Shown here: positions 15,379-24,818 of the stretch, in pieces
How positions within the stretch are numbered: the first letter of the stretch is position 1
Layout: each line of letters begins with the position of its first letter
Assembly: GCA_036378175.1 (NCBI GenBank)
Contig: DASUWY010000043.1
Location: 1-42,720, forward strand
DNA: 42,720 nt
From: Thermoleophilaceae bacterium
Lineage (GTDB): Bacteria > Actinomycetota > Thermoleophilia > Solirubrobacterales > Thermoleophilaceae
Direction of reading: 5' to 3'
Position numbers and translations under genes: made by a program
Notes under the pieces: model-generated
What the model was told of the DNA's origin: nothing
Database searches by the model: none
The model's input: only the letters and a program-made list of their open reading frames with translations

Positions 15379-16794
15379 ATGGGTAGACGACGCGGACCAG
15401 CCGCACTCACCGGAAGCCCCGTCCTGATCGGGGCGGTGACCGTGCTCGTGACGATCGTGGCCGTGTTCCTCGCGTACAACGCGAACAACGGCCTGCCGTT
15501 CGTGCCCACCTACGAGGTGAAGTCCGAGCTGCCGAACGCGGCCAACCTCGTGAAGGGCAACGACGTGCGAATCGGCGGCGAGCGCGTGGGGGTGGTCTCG
15601 AACATCGAGCCGGTCCGCCACGCGAACGGTGTGGACACCGCCGTGATCACGATGAAGCTCGAGAAGCGGGTGGAGCCGCTGCCGCGTGACTCGACGGTGC
15701 TCGTTCGGCCGCGGTCGGCGCTCGGCCTCAAGTACGTGGAGATCACGCCCGGGCGCGCTGGGTCCGGCTATCCGGCCGGCGCGACCATCCCGCTGTCACA
15801 GGCGCAGCCGCGGCCGGTGGAGATCGACCAGGTGCTGAACATGTTCAACAAGCCCACGCGCATTGGTCAGCAGCAGTCGCTCACGGGCTTCGGCGACGCG
15901 CTGGCGGGGCGCGGGCAGGACCTGAACGAGGCGATCCTCGCGCTACGGCCGCTGTTCACCAACCTCCAGCCGGTGGCGGCCAACCTCGCCGCGCCGCGCA
16001 CCCAGCTTCGCCAGTTCTTCCCGGCGCTGGGGCGCGCAGCGTCGATCACCGCCCCCGTGGCCCAGACGCAGGGCGACCTCTTCGCGAACCTCGACACCAC
16101 CTTCACCGCCCTCGCGAGCGTGGCCAAGCCGTTCATCCAGCAGACGATCGCGAAGGGCCCCGCCACGCTCGACACGGTCACCGCGCAGCTTCCGCTGCAG
16201 CGGCCGTTCATCCGCAACCTCACCGGCTTCATGCGCGAGCTGCGGCCGGGCGTGGCCGTGCTGCCGCGCACCGCGCCGGTGTTGGCCGACGCTCTCACGG
16301 CGGGCGCGAAGAACCTGCCGCTCACGCCCCCGATGAACAAGCAGCTCGAGAGCACCTTCCGGCACCTCCAGCGTTTTGCCACGGACCCGCTGGTGCCGAA
16401 GGGCGTGCACCAGCTCAACCACACCTTCACCTCGCTCAAGCCCACGCTGGCATTCCTCACGCCGGTGCAGACCACCTGCAACTACGTGACTCTCTTCCTT
16501 CGCAACGTCGCGAGCCTTCTGTCGGTGGGCGATGCGAACGGCACGTGGCAGCGCTTCATCATCATCGCCACGCCCACCGGCCCCAACAATGAGGGCGGCC
16601 CCTCGAACGCCCCCGCCAACGGGCCGGACGTCGCGAACCACCTGCACGCCAACCCGTACCCCAACACCGCGTCGCCAGGCCAGACGAAGGAGTGCGAGGC
16701 GGGCAACGAGGTCTACACGCCCGGCAAGACGAGCATCGGGAACATCCCGGGCAACCAGGGCACGCGCACGGATGGGCAGGTGAAGACGAAGTAA
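15379..16794 (+). CDS. mceC: Mce-family protein 3
   Basis: 471 residues. Anchor at about 12-34 (VLIGAVTVLVTIVAVFLAY), MCE domain at about 38-130 (GNDVRIGGERVGVVSNIEPV; GLKYVEITPG), then PVEIDQVLNMFNKPTR and GRGQDLNEAI of the helical region. The tail (about 400-471) is rich in Asn, Pro and Gly and probably extends outward. Starts 7 bases after the preceding stop, and its stop overlaps the next ATG (TAATG). Part of the six-protein channel. Confidence 0.9.
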   Translation: MGRRRGPAALTGSPVLIGAVTVLVTIVAVFLAYNANNGLPFVPTYEVKSELPNAANLVKGNDVRIGGERVGVVSNIEPVRHANGVDTAVITMKLEKRVEPLPRDSTVLVRPRSALGLKYVEITPGRAGSGYPAGATIPLSQAQPRPVEIDQVLNMFNKPTRIGQQQSLTGFGDALAGRGQDLNEAILALRPLFTNLQPVAANLAAPRTQLRQFFPALGRAASITAPVAQTQGDLFANLDTTFTALASVAKPFIQQTIAKGPATLDTVTAQLPLQRPFIRNLTGFMRELRPGVAVLPRTAPVLADALTAGAKNLPLTPPMNKQLESTFRHLQRFATDPLVPKGVHQLNHTFTSLKPTLAFLTPVQTTCNYVTLFLRNVASLLSVGDANGTWQRFIIIATPTGPNNEGGPSNAPANGPDVANHLHANPYPNTASPGQTKECEAGNEVYTPGKTSIGNIPGNQGTRTDGQVKTK

Positions 16795-18248
16795 TGCGCC
16801 ACGCCCACCACAGAGGCATGAGCCCATTCCGCGCCGGCCTGATCGCGGTCGTGCTGGTGGCCGTGGCGAGCTACCTCGCGTTCGCCAAGCACATCCCCTT
16901 CACCTCGCATCCCTACCAGCTGAAGGCGGTGTTCCAGAACGCGTCGAACCTGCGGACGAAGTCGCCGGTGCGGATCGCGGGCGTGAACGTGGGCACCGTG
17001 ACGGGCGTGAAGATCTACAAGGACGCGAACGGCACGGCCACCGGCTCGGCCCTGGTGACGATGAGCGTCAGCAAGAACGGGCTGCCGATCCATTCGGACG
17101 CCACGCTCAAGATCCGGCCCAAGCTGTTCCTCGAGGGCAACTTCTTCGTGCAACTCCAGCCGGGCAGCCCGAGCGCGCCCTCCCTCAAGTCGGGCAGCAC
17201 CGTGCCGGTCACCCAGACGAGCGCGCCGGTGCAGATCGACCAGGTGCTGAGCTCGCTGCAGGCGGACACGCGCGCGAACCTGCAGGTGCTCGTGAAGGGC
17301 TACGGCGACGCGCTGAACGGCAAGCCGCTGCCGGGCGAGGACGCCGACCAGGTGCCGTCGGTGCGCGGGCTCACCGCGGCGCAGGCGCTCAACCGCTCGC
17401 TCAACTACTCGCCGCACGCGCTGCGCGGCACGGCGCTCGTGAACGAGGGCTTCCTCGGCCAGGACCCGCACGACCTCTCCAAGCTGATCGCGAGCACCCA
17501 GAAGGTCGCGGCGGCGCTCGACTCGAACGAGGGCGTGCTGCAGGACTTCATCACGAACTTCAACCGCACGACGGCCGCCTTCGCGGCGCGTCAGACCGAG
17601 CTGCAGCAGTCGATCCACCTGCTCGGACCGGTCCTGACCAAGGCAAACAGCACGCTGCTGCACCTCAACCAGTCGTTCCCGCCGACGCGCGCCTGGGCGA
17701 TCGAGATCCTGCCGGGCGTGCGCGAGACGCCGGCCACGATCGACGCGTCGTTCCCGTGGGTCGCGCAGGCGCGCAAGCTCGTGTCGCCGAAGGAGCTCGG
17801 CGGCCTCGTGAACGAGCTGCGGCCGTCGATCCACGACCTCGCGGGCGTCACCGACGAGTCGCTCAAGCTGATCCCGCAGCTCGACCTGATCAACCGCTGC
17901 GCCACCGGCGTCGTCCTGCCCACGGGAGACGTCCCGATCCAGGACGGCTTCCTCACCACGGGCCTGCCGAACTACAAGGAGTTCTGGCAGGCGATGGTCG
18001 GCCTCTCGTCCGAGTCGCAGAACTTCGACGGCAATGGCCAGTACACCCGCTTCCAGCCTGGCGGCGGCGATCAGAGCGTGCACACCGGGCTCTCCCAGAG
18101 CGGGCAGCTGTTCGGCAACGCGTCGAGCAAGCCGCTCGGCACGCAACCGAAGAAGCCGAGCCGTGAGCCGCCGTACAACTCGTCGGTCGCCTGTTACAAG
18201 AACCAGCTGCCCAACCTGAACAACGCGCCGATCGGAAGTGGGCCATGA
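16794..18248 (+). CDS. mceD: Mce-family protein 4
   Basis: 484 residues from ATG 16794, which overlaps the previous TAA; an ATG eight codons later (MSPFRAGLIAV) is the alternative. Anchor at about 11-28, MCE domain at about 38-125 (SPVRIAGVNVGTVTGVKIY; LEGNFFVQLQPGSP). The helical region has APVQIDQVLSSLQADTR and YGDALNGKPLPG, where GRGxDL is lost. NFDGNGQYTRFQPGG near 415 is the clearest copy of the FxGNGxYxR motif in this operon. Two Cys near the end may form a disulfide. Confidence 0.9.
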   Translation: MRHAHHRGMSPFRAGLIAVVLVAVASYLAFAKHIPFTSHPYQLKAVFQNASNLRTKSPVRIAGVNVGTVTGVKIYKDANGTATGSALVTMSVSKNGLPIHSDATLKIRPKLFLEGNFFVQLQPGSPSAPSLKSGSTVPVTQTSAPVQIDQVLSSLQADTRANLQVLVKGYGDALNGKPLPGEDADQVPSVRGLTAAQALNRSLNYSPHALRGTALVNEGFLGQDPHDLSKLIASTQKVAAALDSNEGVLQDFITNFNRTTAAFAARQTELQQSIHLLGPVLTKANSTLLHLNQSFPPTRAWAIEILPGVRETPATIDASFPWVAQARKLVSPKELGGLVNELRPSIHDLAGVTDESLKLIPQLDLINRCATGVVLPTGDVPIQDGFLTTGLPNYKEFWQAMVGLSSESQNFDGNGQYTRFQPGGGDQSVHTGLSQSGQLFGNASSKPLGTQPKKPSREPPYNSSVACYKNQLPNLNNAPIGSGP

Positions 18249-19597
18249 GCTCGGCTATCCGAAAGCACCTGCGCGACTTCGTGGCGATCATCGGCCTGTT
18301 CCTCCTGGCCGTCGCCGTGGCGGCCATCATCCTCAGCCACCAGCGGCTCTACCTGCCGAGCTGGGTGCCGTTCGTGGGCACGGACTTCTACACCGTGAAC
18401 GCCGAGTTCTCGACCGCGCAGGCGGTCGTGCCCGGCCAGGGGCAGACGGTGAACATCGCGGGCGTGCCGATCGGGGAGATCGGCGGCGTGAAGTTGCAGA
18501 ACGGCGTTGCGATCGTGCAGATGAAGATCAAGAAGTCGCAGCGCAAGGCACCGATTTACAAGAACGCCACCCTGCTCCTGCGGCCCAAGACCGGGCTCAA
18601 GGACATGTACATCGAGATGGATCCCGGTACGAAGTCCGCCGGCGCGGTGCCCGACGGCGGCACCCTGCCCGTGTCGAACACGCTGCCGGACGTGAACCTC
18701 GACGAGATCCTGTCGAACCTCGATGCGGACACGCGTTCCTACCTCCAGATCCTGCTCAACTCGGGTGCCGAGGCGTTCGGCAGCAAGGGTTACTCCGCGG
18801 ACCTGCGGGAGACGTTCAAGCGCTTCGACCCGACAGCGCGCGACACGGCGCGCTTCACACGCCTGCTCTCGCAGCGGCGGGACAACCTGCAGCGCGTTAT
18901 CCACAACTTCCAGCTGCTCACCACGGCGCTCGCCGGGCGCGACCACCAGCTCACGCAGCTCGTGGACGCCTCCAACGCGAACTTCCAGGCGATCGCGAGC
19001 GAGGACCAGAAGCTCGAGGAGACGCTCGGGCTCTTGCCGGGCACGCTGAGCACCGCCAACACCACTCTCGGCAAGGCGGACAAGCTCGCGCAGGTGCTCG
19101 GGCCGACGTTCCAGGCTCTGCGTCCGGGAGCGCGCGCGCTCGGACCGTCGCTCGCGGCAACGCGCCCGTTCCTCAAGCAGACCACGCCGATCATCAAGAA
19201 CCAGCTGCGGCCGTTCTCCGTGAAGGCGCAGCCAACGGTGCACGAGCTGCGAATCGCGGCGCAGCACCTCAACCCCGTGGCGCCGCGCCTCACGCGCACC
19301 GCGAAGTTCATCAACGTGCTGCTGAACGAGCTGGCCTACAACCCGCCGGGCCCGGAGGAGGGCTTCCTCTACTGGGCGGCGTGGGTGAACCACGCGGGCG
19401 CGTCGATCTTCTCCACGCAGGACGCGCACGGCGCCGTGCGGCGCGGCCTCTTCATCACGGACTGCACGAGCCTCGGCGTGCTCCAGGCGATCGAGACGCT
19501 CAACCCGCAGCTCAAGGTCCTGATCGACCTGCTGAACGCGCCGACTCAGCAGCAGGTGTGCGGTGGCGCCCCGACACCGACGGGGGCGAATCCCTGA
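18245..19597 (+). CDS. mceE: Mce-family protein 5 (position of LprK, but no lipobox)
   Basis: 450 residues; ATG 18245 overlaps the previous stop (ATGA). Anchor at about 12-35 (AIIGLFLLAVAVAAIILS), MCE domain at about 47-130 (QTVNIAGVPIGEIGGVKLQ; LKDMYIEMDPG), then DVNLDEILSNLDADTR. In mycobacterial mce operons the fifth protein is usually a lipoprotein (LprK type). Here the N-terminus has no Cys, so it is a plain membrane-anchored Mce protein. The helical region is shorter than in its siblings. The stop overlaps the next ATG (TGATG). Confidence 0.9.
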   Translation: MSSAIRKHLRDFVAIIGLFLLAVAVAAIILSHQRLYLPSWVPFVGTDFYTVNAEFSTAQAVVPGQGQTVNIAGVPIGEIGGVKLQNGVAIVQMKIKKSQRKAPIYKNATLLLRPKTGLKDMYIEMDPGTKSAGAVPDGGTLPVSNTLPDVNLDEILSNLDADTRSYLQILLNSGAEAFGSKGYSADLRETFKRFDPTARDTARFTRLLSQRRDNLQRVIHNFQLLTTALAGRDHQLTQLVDASNANFQAIASEDQKLEETLGLLPGTLSTANTTLGKADKLAQVLGPTFQALRPGARALGPSLAATRPFLKQTTPIIKNQLRPFSVKAQPTVHELRIAAQHLNPVAPRLTRTAKFINVLLNELAYNPPGPEEGFLYWAAWVNHAGASIFSTQDAHGAVRRGLFITDCTSLGVLQAIETLNPQLKVLIDLLNAPTQQQVCGGAPTPTGANP

Positions 19598-21177
19598 TGC
19601 AGAAGCAGGCTCCCAGCCTCGGGCGGATCCTCGTGATGGTGGGCTTCGCGTTCTCGTGCGTCGCGATCCTGCTCTACCTCTGGATCACCTTCGGCGGCCC
19701 GGTGCCGCTGCGGGCGAAGGGCTACCGCGTGACCGTGAACTTCCCCGAGGCGACCACGCTCGCCCAGCAGGCCGACGTGCGCATCTCCGGGGTGAACGTG
19801 GGCAAGGTGATCTCGAAGAAGGTGGTGGTGAAGAACGGGCAGGTGAAGCCGCTCACCGCCGTGACCATCGAGATCAACCACAAGTACGCGCCGATACCGA
19901 GCGACACGCGCGCGATCCTGCGCCAGAAGACGCTGCTGGGCGAGACCTACGTCGAGCTCTCACCTGGCAACCGCTCGGTGCCGAAGCTGGCCGACAACGG
20001 CACGCTTCCGAACGGGCAGGTGGCGCAGACCGTGCAGCTCGACGAGATCTTCCGGGCATTCGACCCGAAGACGCGACTGGCGTTCCAGACCTGGATGCAG
20101 CAGCAGGGCATCGCCTTCAACGGGCGCGGCCAGGACCTGAACGACGCGCTCGGCAACCTCACGCCGTTCGCGGAGAACGTGAACAAGGTGCTGGCGGTCC
20201 TTCACAACCAGCAGCAGGCCACGTCGCGCCTTGTGCGCAACACCGGAGTGGTGTTCAACGCTCTCACCGAGCGCGACGGCCAGCTCGCGGACCTGATCTC
20301 GAACTCGAACCGCGTGTTCCAGACCACCGCCTCGCGGGACCAGCAGCTGAAGGAGGCGTTCATCGCCTTCCCCACCTTCGAGGACCAGTCGCGCGCGATC
20401 GCCGTGCGGCTCACCAAGTTCGCCAACAACACGAACCCGCTGATCAACCAGCTGAGGCCGGCGGCGCGCCAGCTGTCGCCCACGCTGATCAGCGCCGCGA
20501 AGCTCGCGCCGAACCTCAAGGGCCTCTTCGAGGAGATTCCCGCGCTGGTGCACGCGTCGAAGCGCGGCCTGCCAGCGGTGTCGTCATTCCTCGACTCCAC
20601 GCGTCCCGTGCTGGCCCAGGCCGATCCGTTCCTGCGCAGCCTCAACCCGTTCCTCGACTGGGTCGGGCTGTACAAGCACGAGGCCGCCGCGTTCTTCGCC
20701 CTCGACACCGCCGCCACGCAGGCAACGGCCCCGGTGTGCGACAAGCCGGTGCAGCGCTGCACCGCCGCCAACAACGCGAAGCAGGTGCACTACCTGCGCA
20801 CCACCAACCCGGTGAATCCCGAGGCGCTCGCCGCCTACCCCAAGCGCATCGCGAGCAACCGCTCGAACCCGTACTTCCAGCCGCTCGGCTACCTCGACCT
20901 CGCGCGGGGCGGCCTCAAGGTCTTCGGCTCCTATCTCTGCACCACCAACCCGGTGCCGACCGTCGTGCAGACGATCGACCCGCTTCTCCCTGGCGTGGGC
21001 GCTGTCACGAGCCTGATCTCCCCAGAGACGTTCGCCCTGATCGACAAGTTCGTGTACGGCGGCAACGGCCCGGCGAACGTGCCATCGCCGCCGTGCAGGG
21101 AGCAGGCGCCTTTGGGCAATCTCATCGGGCAGAGCGGTCGATATCCGCATGTGACCGCTGCGCCTGATTCGCCTTGA
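19597..21177 (+). CDS. mceF: Mce-family protein 6
   Basis: 526 residues, the longest of the six. ATG 19597 shares a base with the preceding stop. Anchor at about 8-32 (GRILVMVGFAFSCVAILLY), MCE domain at about 43-130 (QADVRISGVNVGKVISKKVV; GETYVELSPGN). The helical region has QTVQLDEIFRAFDPKTR and GRGQDLNDALGNL. The C-terminal 150 residues hold several Cys (APVCDKPVQRCTAAN, YLCTTNPVP, PPCREQAP) that may be disulfide-bonded outside the cell. Last gene of the operon; a GGAGGTC repeat and hairpin follow. Confidence 0.9.
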   Translation: MQKQAPSLGRILVMVGFAFSCVAILLYLWITFGGPVPLRAKGYRVTVNFPEATTLAQQADVRISGVNVGKVISKKVVVKNGQVKPLTAVTIEINHKYAPIPSDTRAILRQKTLLGETYVELSPGNRSVPKLADNGTLPNGQVAQTVQLDEIFRAFDPKTRLAFQTWMQQQGIAFNGRGQDLNDALGNLTPFAENVNKVLAVLHNQQQATSRLVRNTGVVFNALTERDGQLADLISNSNRVFQTTASRDQQLKEAFIAFPTFEDQSRAIAVRLTKFANNTNPLINQLRPAARQLSPTLISAAKLAPNLKGLFEEIPALVHASKRGLPAVSSFLDSTRPVLAQADPFLRSLNPFLDWVGLYKHEAAAFFALDTAATQATAPVCDKPVQRCTAANNAKQVHYLRTTNPVNPEALAAYPKRIASNRSNPYFQPLGYLDLARGGLKVFGSYLCTTNPVPTVVQTIDPLLPGVGAVTSLISPETFALIDKFVYGGNGPANVPSPPCREQAPLGNLIGQSGRYPHVTAAPDSP

Positions 21178-21183
21178 GCAGTT

Positions 21184-21234
21184 GGAGGTCGGAGGTCGGA
21201 GGTGGGAGGGGCTTTCTCGCTGCAGCGTCCTCCC
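21184..21234 (+). repeat. GGAGGTC heptamer repeat with GGGAGG/CCTCCC hairpin after the mce operon
   Basis: Four tandem 7-base units GGAGGTC, GGAGGTC, GGAGGTG, GGAGGGG (21184-21211), seven bases after the last mce stop. GGGAGG (21204-21209) can pair with CCTCCC (21229-21234) around a perfect palindrome CGCTGCAGCG. Probably the end of the mce transcript. The same heptamer occurs as an inverted array at 26534-26605. Confidence 0.6.
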
Positions 21235-21238
21235 TAGG

Positions 21239-21253
21239 TGTTCTCTGAGAACA
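21239..21253. promoter_or_regulatory. 15-bp palindrome TGTTCTCTGAGAACA, candidate operator
   Basis: Perfect 7-bp arms around a single T, 77 bases upstream of the RND pump ATG, in the only free stretch before that operon. This form is typical of dimeric repressor operators such as TetR types. No such regulator gene is in the window. Confidence 0.5.
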
Positions 21254-21330
21254 GCTAGTTGGGATGGTTCGCGCAGCCAGGCCGCCTCTGACCTGACGCT
21301 GGCGCGCGGTTGGCGCTCTACCCTACGCGT

Positions 21331-24084
21331 ATGAGGGGTGCTGCTGTCTTTGCGCGCCTGGTCCGCTTCGTGGTCCGGCGGCCGATTCCCGTGCTCGCAG
21401 CGGTGGGGCTGCTCGCCGTGCTCGCCGCCGTGTACGCGCTGCGGATCCAGCCGAGCGCCTCCACGGATACGCTCGTCAATCGCTCGTCGCAGTCCTTCAA
21501 GGACACCGAACGCTTCAAGAAGGAGTTCGGCGACGACGCCGTGGTCGTCCTGGTGAAGGGCAACCTCGAGCGGACGCTGCTCACCTCGGACCTCGATTCG
21601 CTGATCAAGCTCGAGGGCTGCCTGTCCGGGAACGTGCCGGCGAAGAGCGTCGTGCAGAACGGGAAGGTGGTGGCGGCGGGGCTCGACCGCATGCCGCGCG
21701 TGTGCACTCAGATCGCGCAGGCGAAGGCGGCGAAGGTGGTGTTCGGGCCCGGCACGTTCACCAATACCGCGGTCGAGCGGATCGGCGAGGGCTTCAACGC
21801 GGAGCGCAACCAGGAGGCCGCGAAGGCCAACCAGGTGGCGGACGCCGCGCGCAGGGCCGCCGCCGCGAAGGGCTACTCGAAGGCGAAGCAGAACAAGCTC
21901 GCACTCGAGGCGCGCCAGCTCGTGTACGCCCAATTCGTGAAGCAGACGCTGCAGCTCGCGCTCCGCTACGGCCTCACGGGGCTGCCGGCGATCAACAACA
22001 CGGAGTTCGTCTCCCAGCTCTGGTTTGACCCGTCAAAGGGCGTGGGTGTGCCCAAGGCGCGCTTCGCGTTCCTCGCGCCGAGCCCCAACGCCGCGCTCGT
22101 GCAGGTGCGGCTCAAGCCCGGCCTCTCGGACGCGCAGCGGCGCCACGCGATCGGTCTGATCCAGACGGCCACGAGGGACAAGTTCTTCCGCATGCGGAAC
22201 GGCCAGCAGTACATCGTGAGCGGCGTGCCGGTTGTGGCGGACGCGCTGGCCACGTCGGTGCAGCACGCCGTGGTGGTGCTGCTGATCGCGGTGCTCGTGG
22301 TGATGGCGGCCACGCTCGCGCTCGTGTTCCGCGCTCGGATGCGGATGCTGCCGCTGGCACTCTCGCTGGCGGCCGCGGCGCTCGCCTTCGGTGCGATCAC
22401 GCTCGTGGGTGGCAGCCTGACGATGGCGTCAGTGGCCGCCCTGCCCGTGTTGATCGGACTCGCGGTGGACTACGCGATTCAGTTCCACTCGCGCTTCGAG
22501 GAGGGGGTGGCAGCCGGGCTCCGGCCCGAAGATGCCGCGCCCACCGCCGCGGCGGCCGGCGGGCCCACGATCGCGAGCGCGGGCCTGGCCACGGCGGTGG
22601 GCTTCCTCGTCCTGCTGCTCTCGCCGGTACCGATGGTGCGCGGCTTTGGCGCCGTGCTCGTGCTCGGCATCGCGCTCGCATTCGCCGTGGCGCTCACGGC
22701 GGGCTTCGCCGCGCTCTCCCGCTTCAGCCGCGTCCCCCGCGCCCGGCCTGACGACGTGCCGCCGCTGTTCCCGCGCGGGCGCGAATGGCTCGCGCGCGCG
22801 GCGGGCACGCGTCCGGGCAGCGCGGTGGTGAACGCATTCACCGGCGCGTGGGGATTCGTCCGGCGCACAGCCTCGGCCTCCGTGGCGAACGCGGTGGAGC
22901 GGCCGCGGCGCGTGCTGGCGGTGGGGCTCCTGCTCGCGGCGCTCGGCTGGGCGGCTGACACGCAGACGAAGGTGGTCTCGGACGTGACGCAGCTCGTTCC
23001 GCAGAACCTCCAGGCGCTGAAGGACGTGAAGCAGCTCGAGGCCGCCACCGGCGTGTCCGGCGAGCTCGACGTGACCGTGCGCGCCAAGGACCTCACGGAT
23101 CCGGGCGTGGTGAAGTGGATGACGAACTTCGAGCAGCGCGTGCTCGCCGCGCACGGCTACCAGCCCGGGGATCGCTGCAGCCAGGCGAAGAACCCGCCCG
23201 AGCTCTGCCCCGCACTGTCGTTGCCGGACCTCTTCAGCGCGAGCGGCCAGGCGATCACGCGCCAGGGCGTGCGCTCGCTTCTCGCCGCGGTGCCCACGTA
23301 CTTCTCGCAGGGCGTGATCTCGCCGGACCACACGGTGGCGAACATGGCCTTCGGCATCCGGCTCATGCCGCTCGACCGGCAGAAGAAGCTGATCGACGAC
23401 ATCCGCGGCCAGCTCCACCCGCCGCCTGGCGTGAGCGCTGACGTGGTGGGCCTGCCGGTGCTTGCGGCGGACGCGAACAGCCAGCTCTCGTCCACCGGCC
23501 GCCGCGCGCTCACGCTGCTCGCCGGGCTCGCGGCAGTCTTCCTCGTGCTGCTGGCGATTCGCCGGCGCCCTCGCGAGGCGGCCGTGCCGCTCATCCCGAT
23601 CGCCTTCGCCACCGGCTGGTCGGCGCTCGTCCTGTTCCTCCTGCGCATCCCGCTCAACCCGATGTCCGCCGGGCTCGGCGCCCTGGTGATTGCGATCTCC
23701 ACGGAGTTCAGCGTGCTGCTGTCCGCGCGCTACAAGGAGGAGAGAAGCAGCGGGGCGGGACCCGCCCGCGCCCTGGAGCGCACGTACGCGTCCACCGGCG
23801 CGGCGGTGCTCGCGTCGGGCACCACGGCCATCGCCGGCTTCGCCGCGCTGATCGCGTCGGACATCCGCATGCTGCGTGAGTTCGGCATCGTCACGGTGGT
23901 GGACCTCACCGTGTCGCTCTTGGGAGTGATGATCGTTCTCCCGGCCGCCCTCATGTGGGCCGAGCAGCATGGGCGCTTCACCCTCAGCGACCTCGATCCG
24001 CGCCGCGCGCTCTCCCGCCTCCGCTGGCCGCGCCTGCGGCGTCCGCGGCCCGAGGGCCCGGCGGTCGAGGCGCAGGGGCAGTGA
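21331..24084 (+). CDS. RND/MMPL-family lipid exporter (HpnN-like)
   Basis: 917 residues, twelve predicted helices in the usual 1+5+1+5 layout with two large outer loops. The helix-4 motif GLAVDYAIQFHSRFEEG (near 375) keeps the proton-relay Asp. The matching half-two motif AISTEFSVLLSARYKEE (near 787) has Glu instead of Asp. MMPL pumps use the proton gradient to move lipids or hopanoids to the outer envelope. ATG 21331 (MRGAAVFARLV) is chosen; the frame is open from 21310, but the seven extra residues are not part of the fold. Head of an operon: the next gene overlaps by 4 bases. A hopanoid substrate is possible but no squalene or hopanoid gene is in view. Confidence 0.9.
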   Translation: MRGAAVFARLVRFVVRRPIPVLAAVGLLAVLAAVYALRIQPSASTDTLVNRSSQSFKDTERFKKEFGDDAVVVLVKGNLERTLLTSDLDSLIKLEGCLSGNVPAKSVVQNGKVVAAGLDRMPRVCTQIAQAKAAKVVFGPGTFTNTAVERIGEGFNAERNQEAAKANQVADAARRAAAAKGYSKAKQNKLALEARQLVYAQFVKQTLQLALRYGLTGLPAINNTEFVSQLWFDPSKGVGVPKARFAFLAPSPNAALVQVRLKPGLSDAQRRHAIGLIQTATRDKFFRMRNGQQYIVSGVPVVADALATSVQHAVVVLLIAVLVVMAATLALVFRARMRMLPLALSLAAAALAFGAITLVGGSLTMASVAALPVLIGLAVDYAIQFHSRFEEGVAAGLRPEDAAPTAAAAGGPTIASAGLATAVGFLVLLLSPVPMVRGFGAVLVLGIALAFAVALTAGFAALSRFSRVPRARPDDVPPLFPRGREWLARAAGTRPGSAVVNAFTGAWGFVRRTASASVANAVERPRRVLAVGLLLAALGWAADTQTKVVSDVTQLVPQNLQALKDVKQLEAATGVSGELDVTVRAKDLTDPGVVKWMTNFEQRVLAAHGYQPGDRCSQAKNPPELCPALSLPDLFSASGQAITRQGVRSLLAAVPTYFSQGVISPDHTVANMAFGIRLMPLDRQKKLIDDIRGQLHPPPGVSADVVGLPVLAADANSQLSSTGRRALTLLAGLAAVFLVLLAIRRRPREAAVPLIPIAFATGWSALVLFLLRIPLNPMSAGLGALVIAISTEFSVLLSARYKEERSSGAGPARALERTYASTGAAVLASGTTAIAGFAALIASDIRMLREFGIVTVVDLTVSLLGVMIVLPAALMWAEQHGRFTLSDLDPRRALSRLRWPRLRRPRPEGPAVEAQGQ

Positions 24085-24818
24085 GCGAAGACCGCTTCGC
24101 GGATCTCGGCCCCGGCGATCGCAAGCAGTCTCCGGCGCAGCGCCTCGCCGAGCTCGACGAGCTGGACCTCGCCCGGGAGCGCGAATCGAAGCCCGCGGGC
24201 CCGCCGCCGCGACCTGCCGGCCGCTACATGTGGGTGGTGGGCGTGGTGTTCGTGCTCGCCGTGATCGTCGCGGGAGTGAACGCGCTCCGCCACAGCGGCG
24301 GGAGCCTGCGAGGCCCCGCACTGAACAAGCCGCTGCCCGAGTTCGCCGCGCCGCTCGCAACCAGCAGCCTCGACGGCGACGCGAATGTGAAGCAGCACAA
24401 GGGACAGTCGAACCAGCTGGGCGCCGTGCCCGCCTGCCAGGTGCACGTGCCCGGGAGCATCACCTCGTGCGAGCTGAGCCGCAAGCCGCTCGTGCTGTCC
24501 GTGATCGTGCCGGGGGCCACCAGGTGCGAGGCACAGCTCGACCTCTTCCAGCGCATGGCGGCCGCGCACCCGCGGGCGCAGTTCGCCGCGGTGGTGAGCG
24601 GCGGCAGCCATGCGAAGGTGGCGGCGCTCGTCCGCCGGCGCGGCTGGACCTTCCCCGTGGCGGTGGACCGTGATCTGTCCATCTTCAACCTGTACCGCGT
24701 GGCCGTTTGCCCCACCACCGTGTTCGCGCGGCGCGGGGGTGAGGTGAAGAGCACGTCGATCAAGCCGCTCACGGAGCAGCAGGTGCTGGCGGGCCTTCGG
24801 GCGGTCGGCGGGGCGTGA
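24081..24818 (+). CDS. Membrane-anchored thioredoxin-fold protein without CxxC
   Basis: 245 residues; GTG 24081 overlaps the previous stop (GTGA). A charged cytosolic N-terminus (1-48) and one membrane helix (49-68) precede an outward-facing domain resembling redoxins: PLPEFAAPL, KPLVLSVIVPGATRCEAQL, then VAVCPTTVFARRGGEV with the cis-Pro loop of the thioredoxin fold. There is no CxxC; two lone Cys (ACQVH, SCELSRK) plus one in TRCEAQ might act in peroxiredoxin fashion, or the fold is only structural. Its place directly after the pump suggests a partner in envelope work, but this is inference. Confidence 0.75.
   Translation: MSEDRFADLGPGDRKQSPAQRLAELDELDLARERESKPAGPPPRPAGRYMWVVGVVFVLAVIVAGVNALRHSGGSLRGPALNKPLPEFAAPLATSSLDGDANVKQHKGQSNQLGAVPACQVHVPGSITSCELSRKPLVLSVIVPGATRCEAQLDLFQRMAAAHPRAQFAAVVSGGSHAKVAALVRRRGWTFPVAVDRDLSIFNLYRVAVCPTTVFARRGGEVKSTSIKPLTEQQVLAGLRAVGGA

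Noticed and set aside
13623-15509. A 628-codon open frame on the minus strand across mceB
   Set aside because: Shadow of the Mce coding sequence, which has clear MCE motifs; the antisense product is Arg/Val/Glu low-complexity.
21239-21253. TGTTCTCTGAGAACA as a LexA (SOS) box
   Set aside because: The actinobacterial SOS box is GAAC-N4-GTTC; here the half-sites are in the opposite order with a 5-base gap.
22429-24360. A 643-codon open frame on the minus strand across the RND pump
   Set aside because: Antisense to conserved membrane helices of the pump; Arg-rich with no domain.
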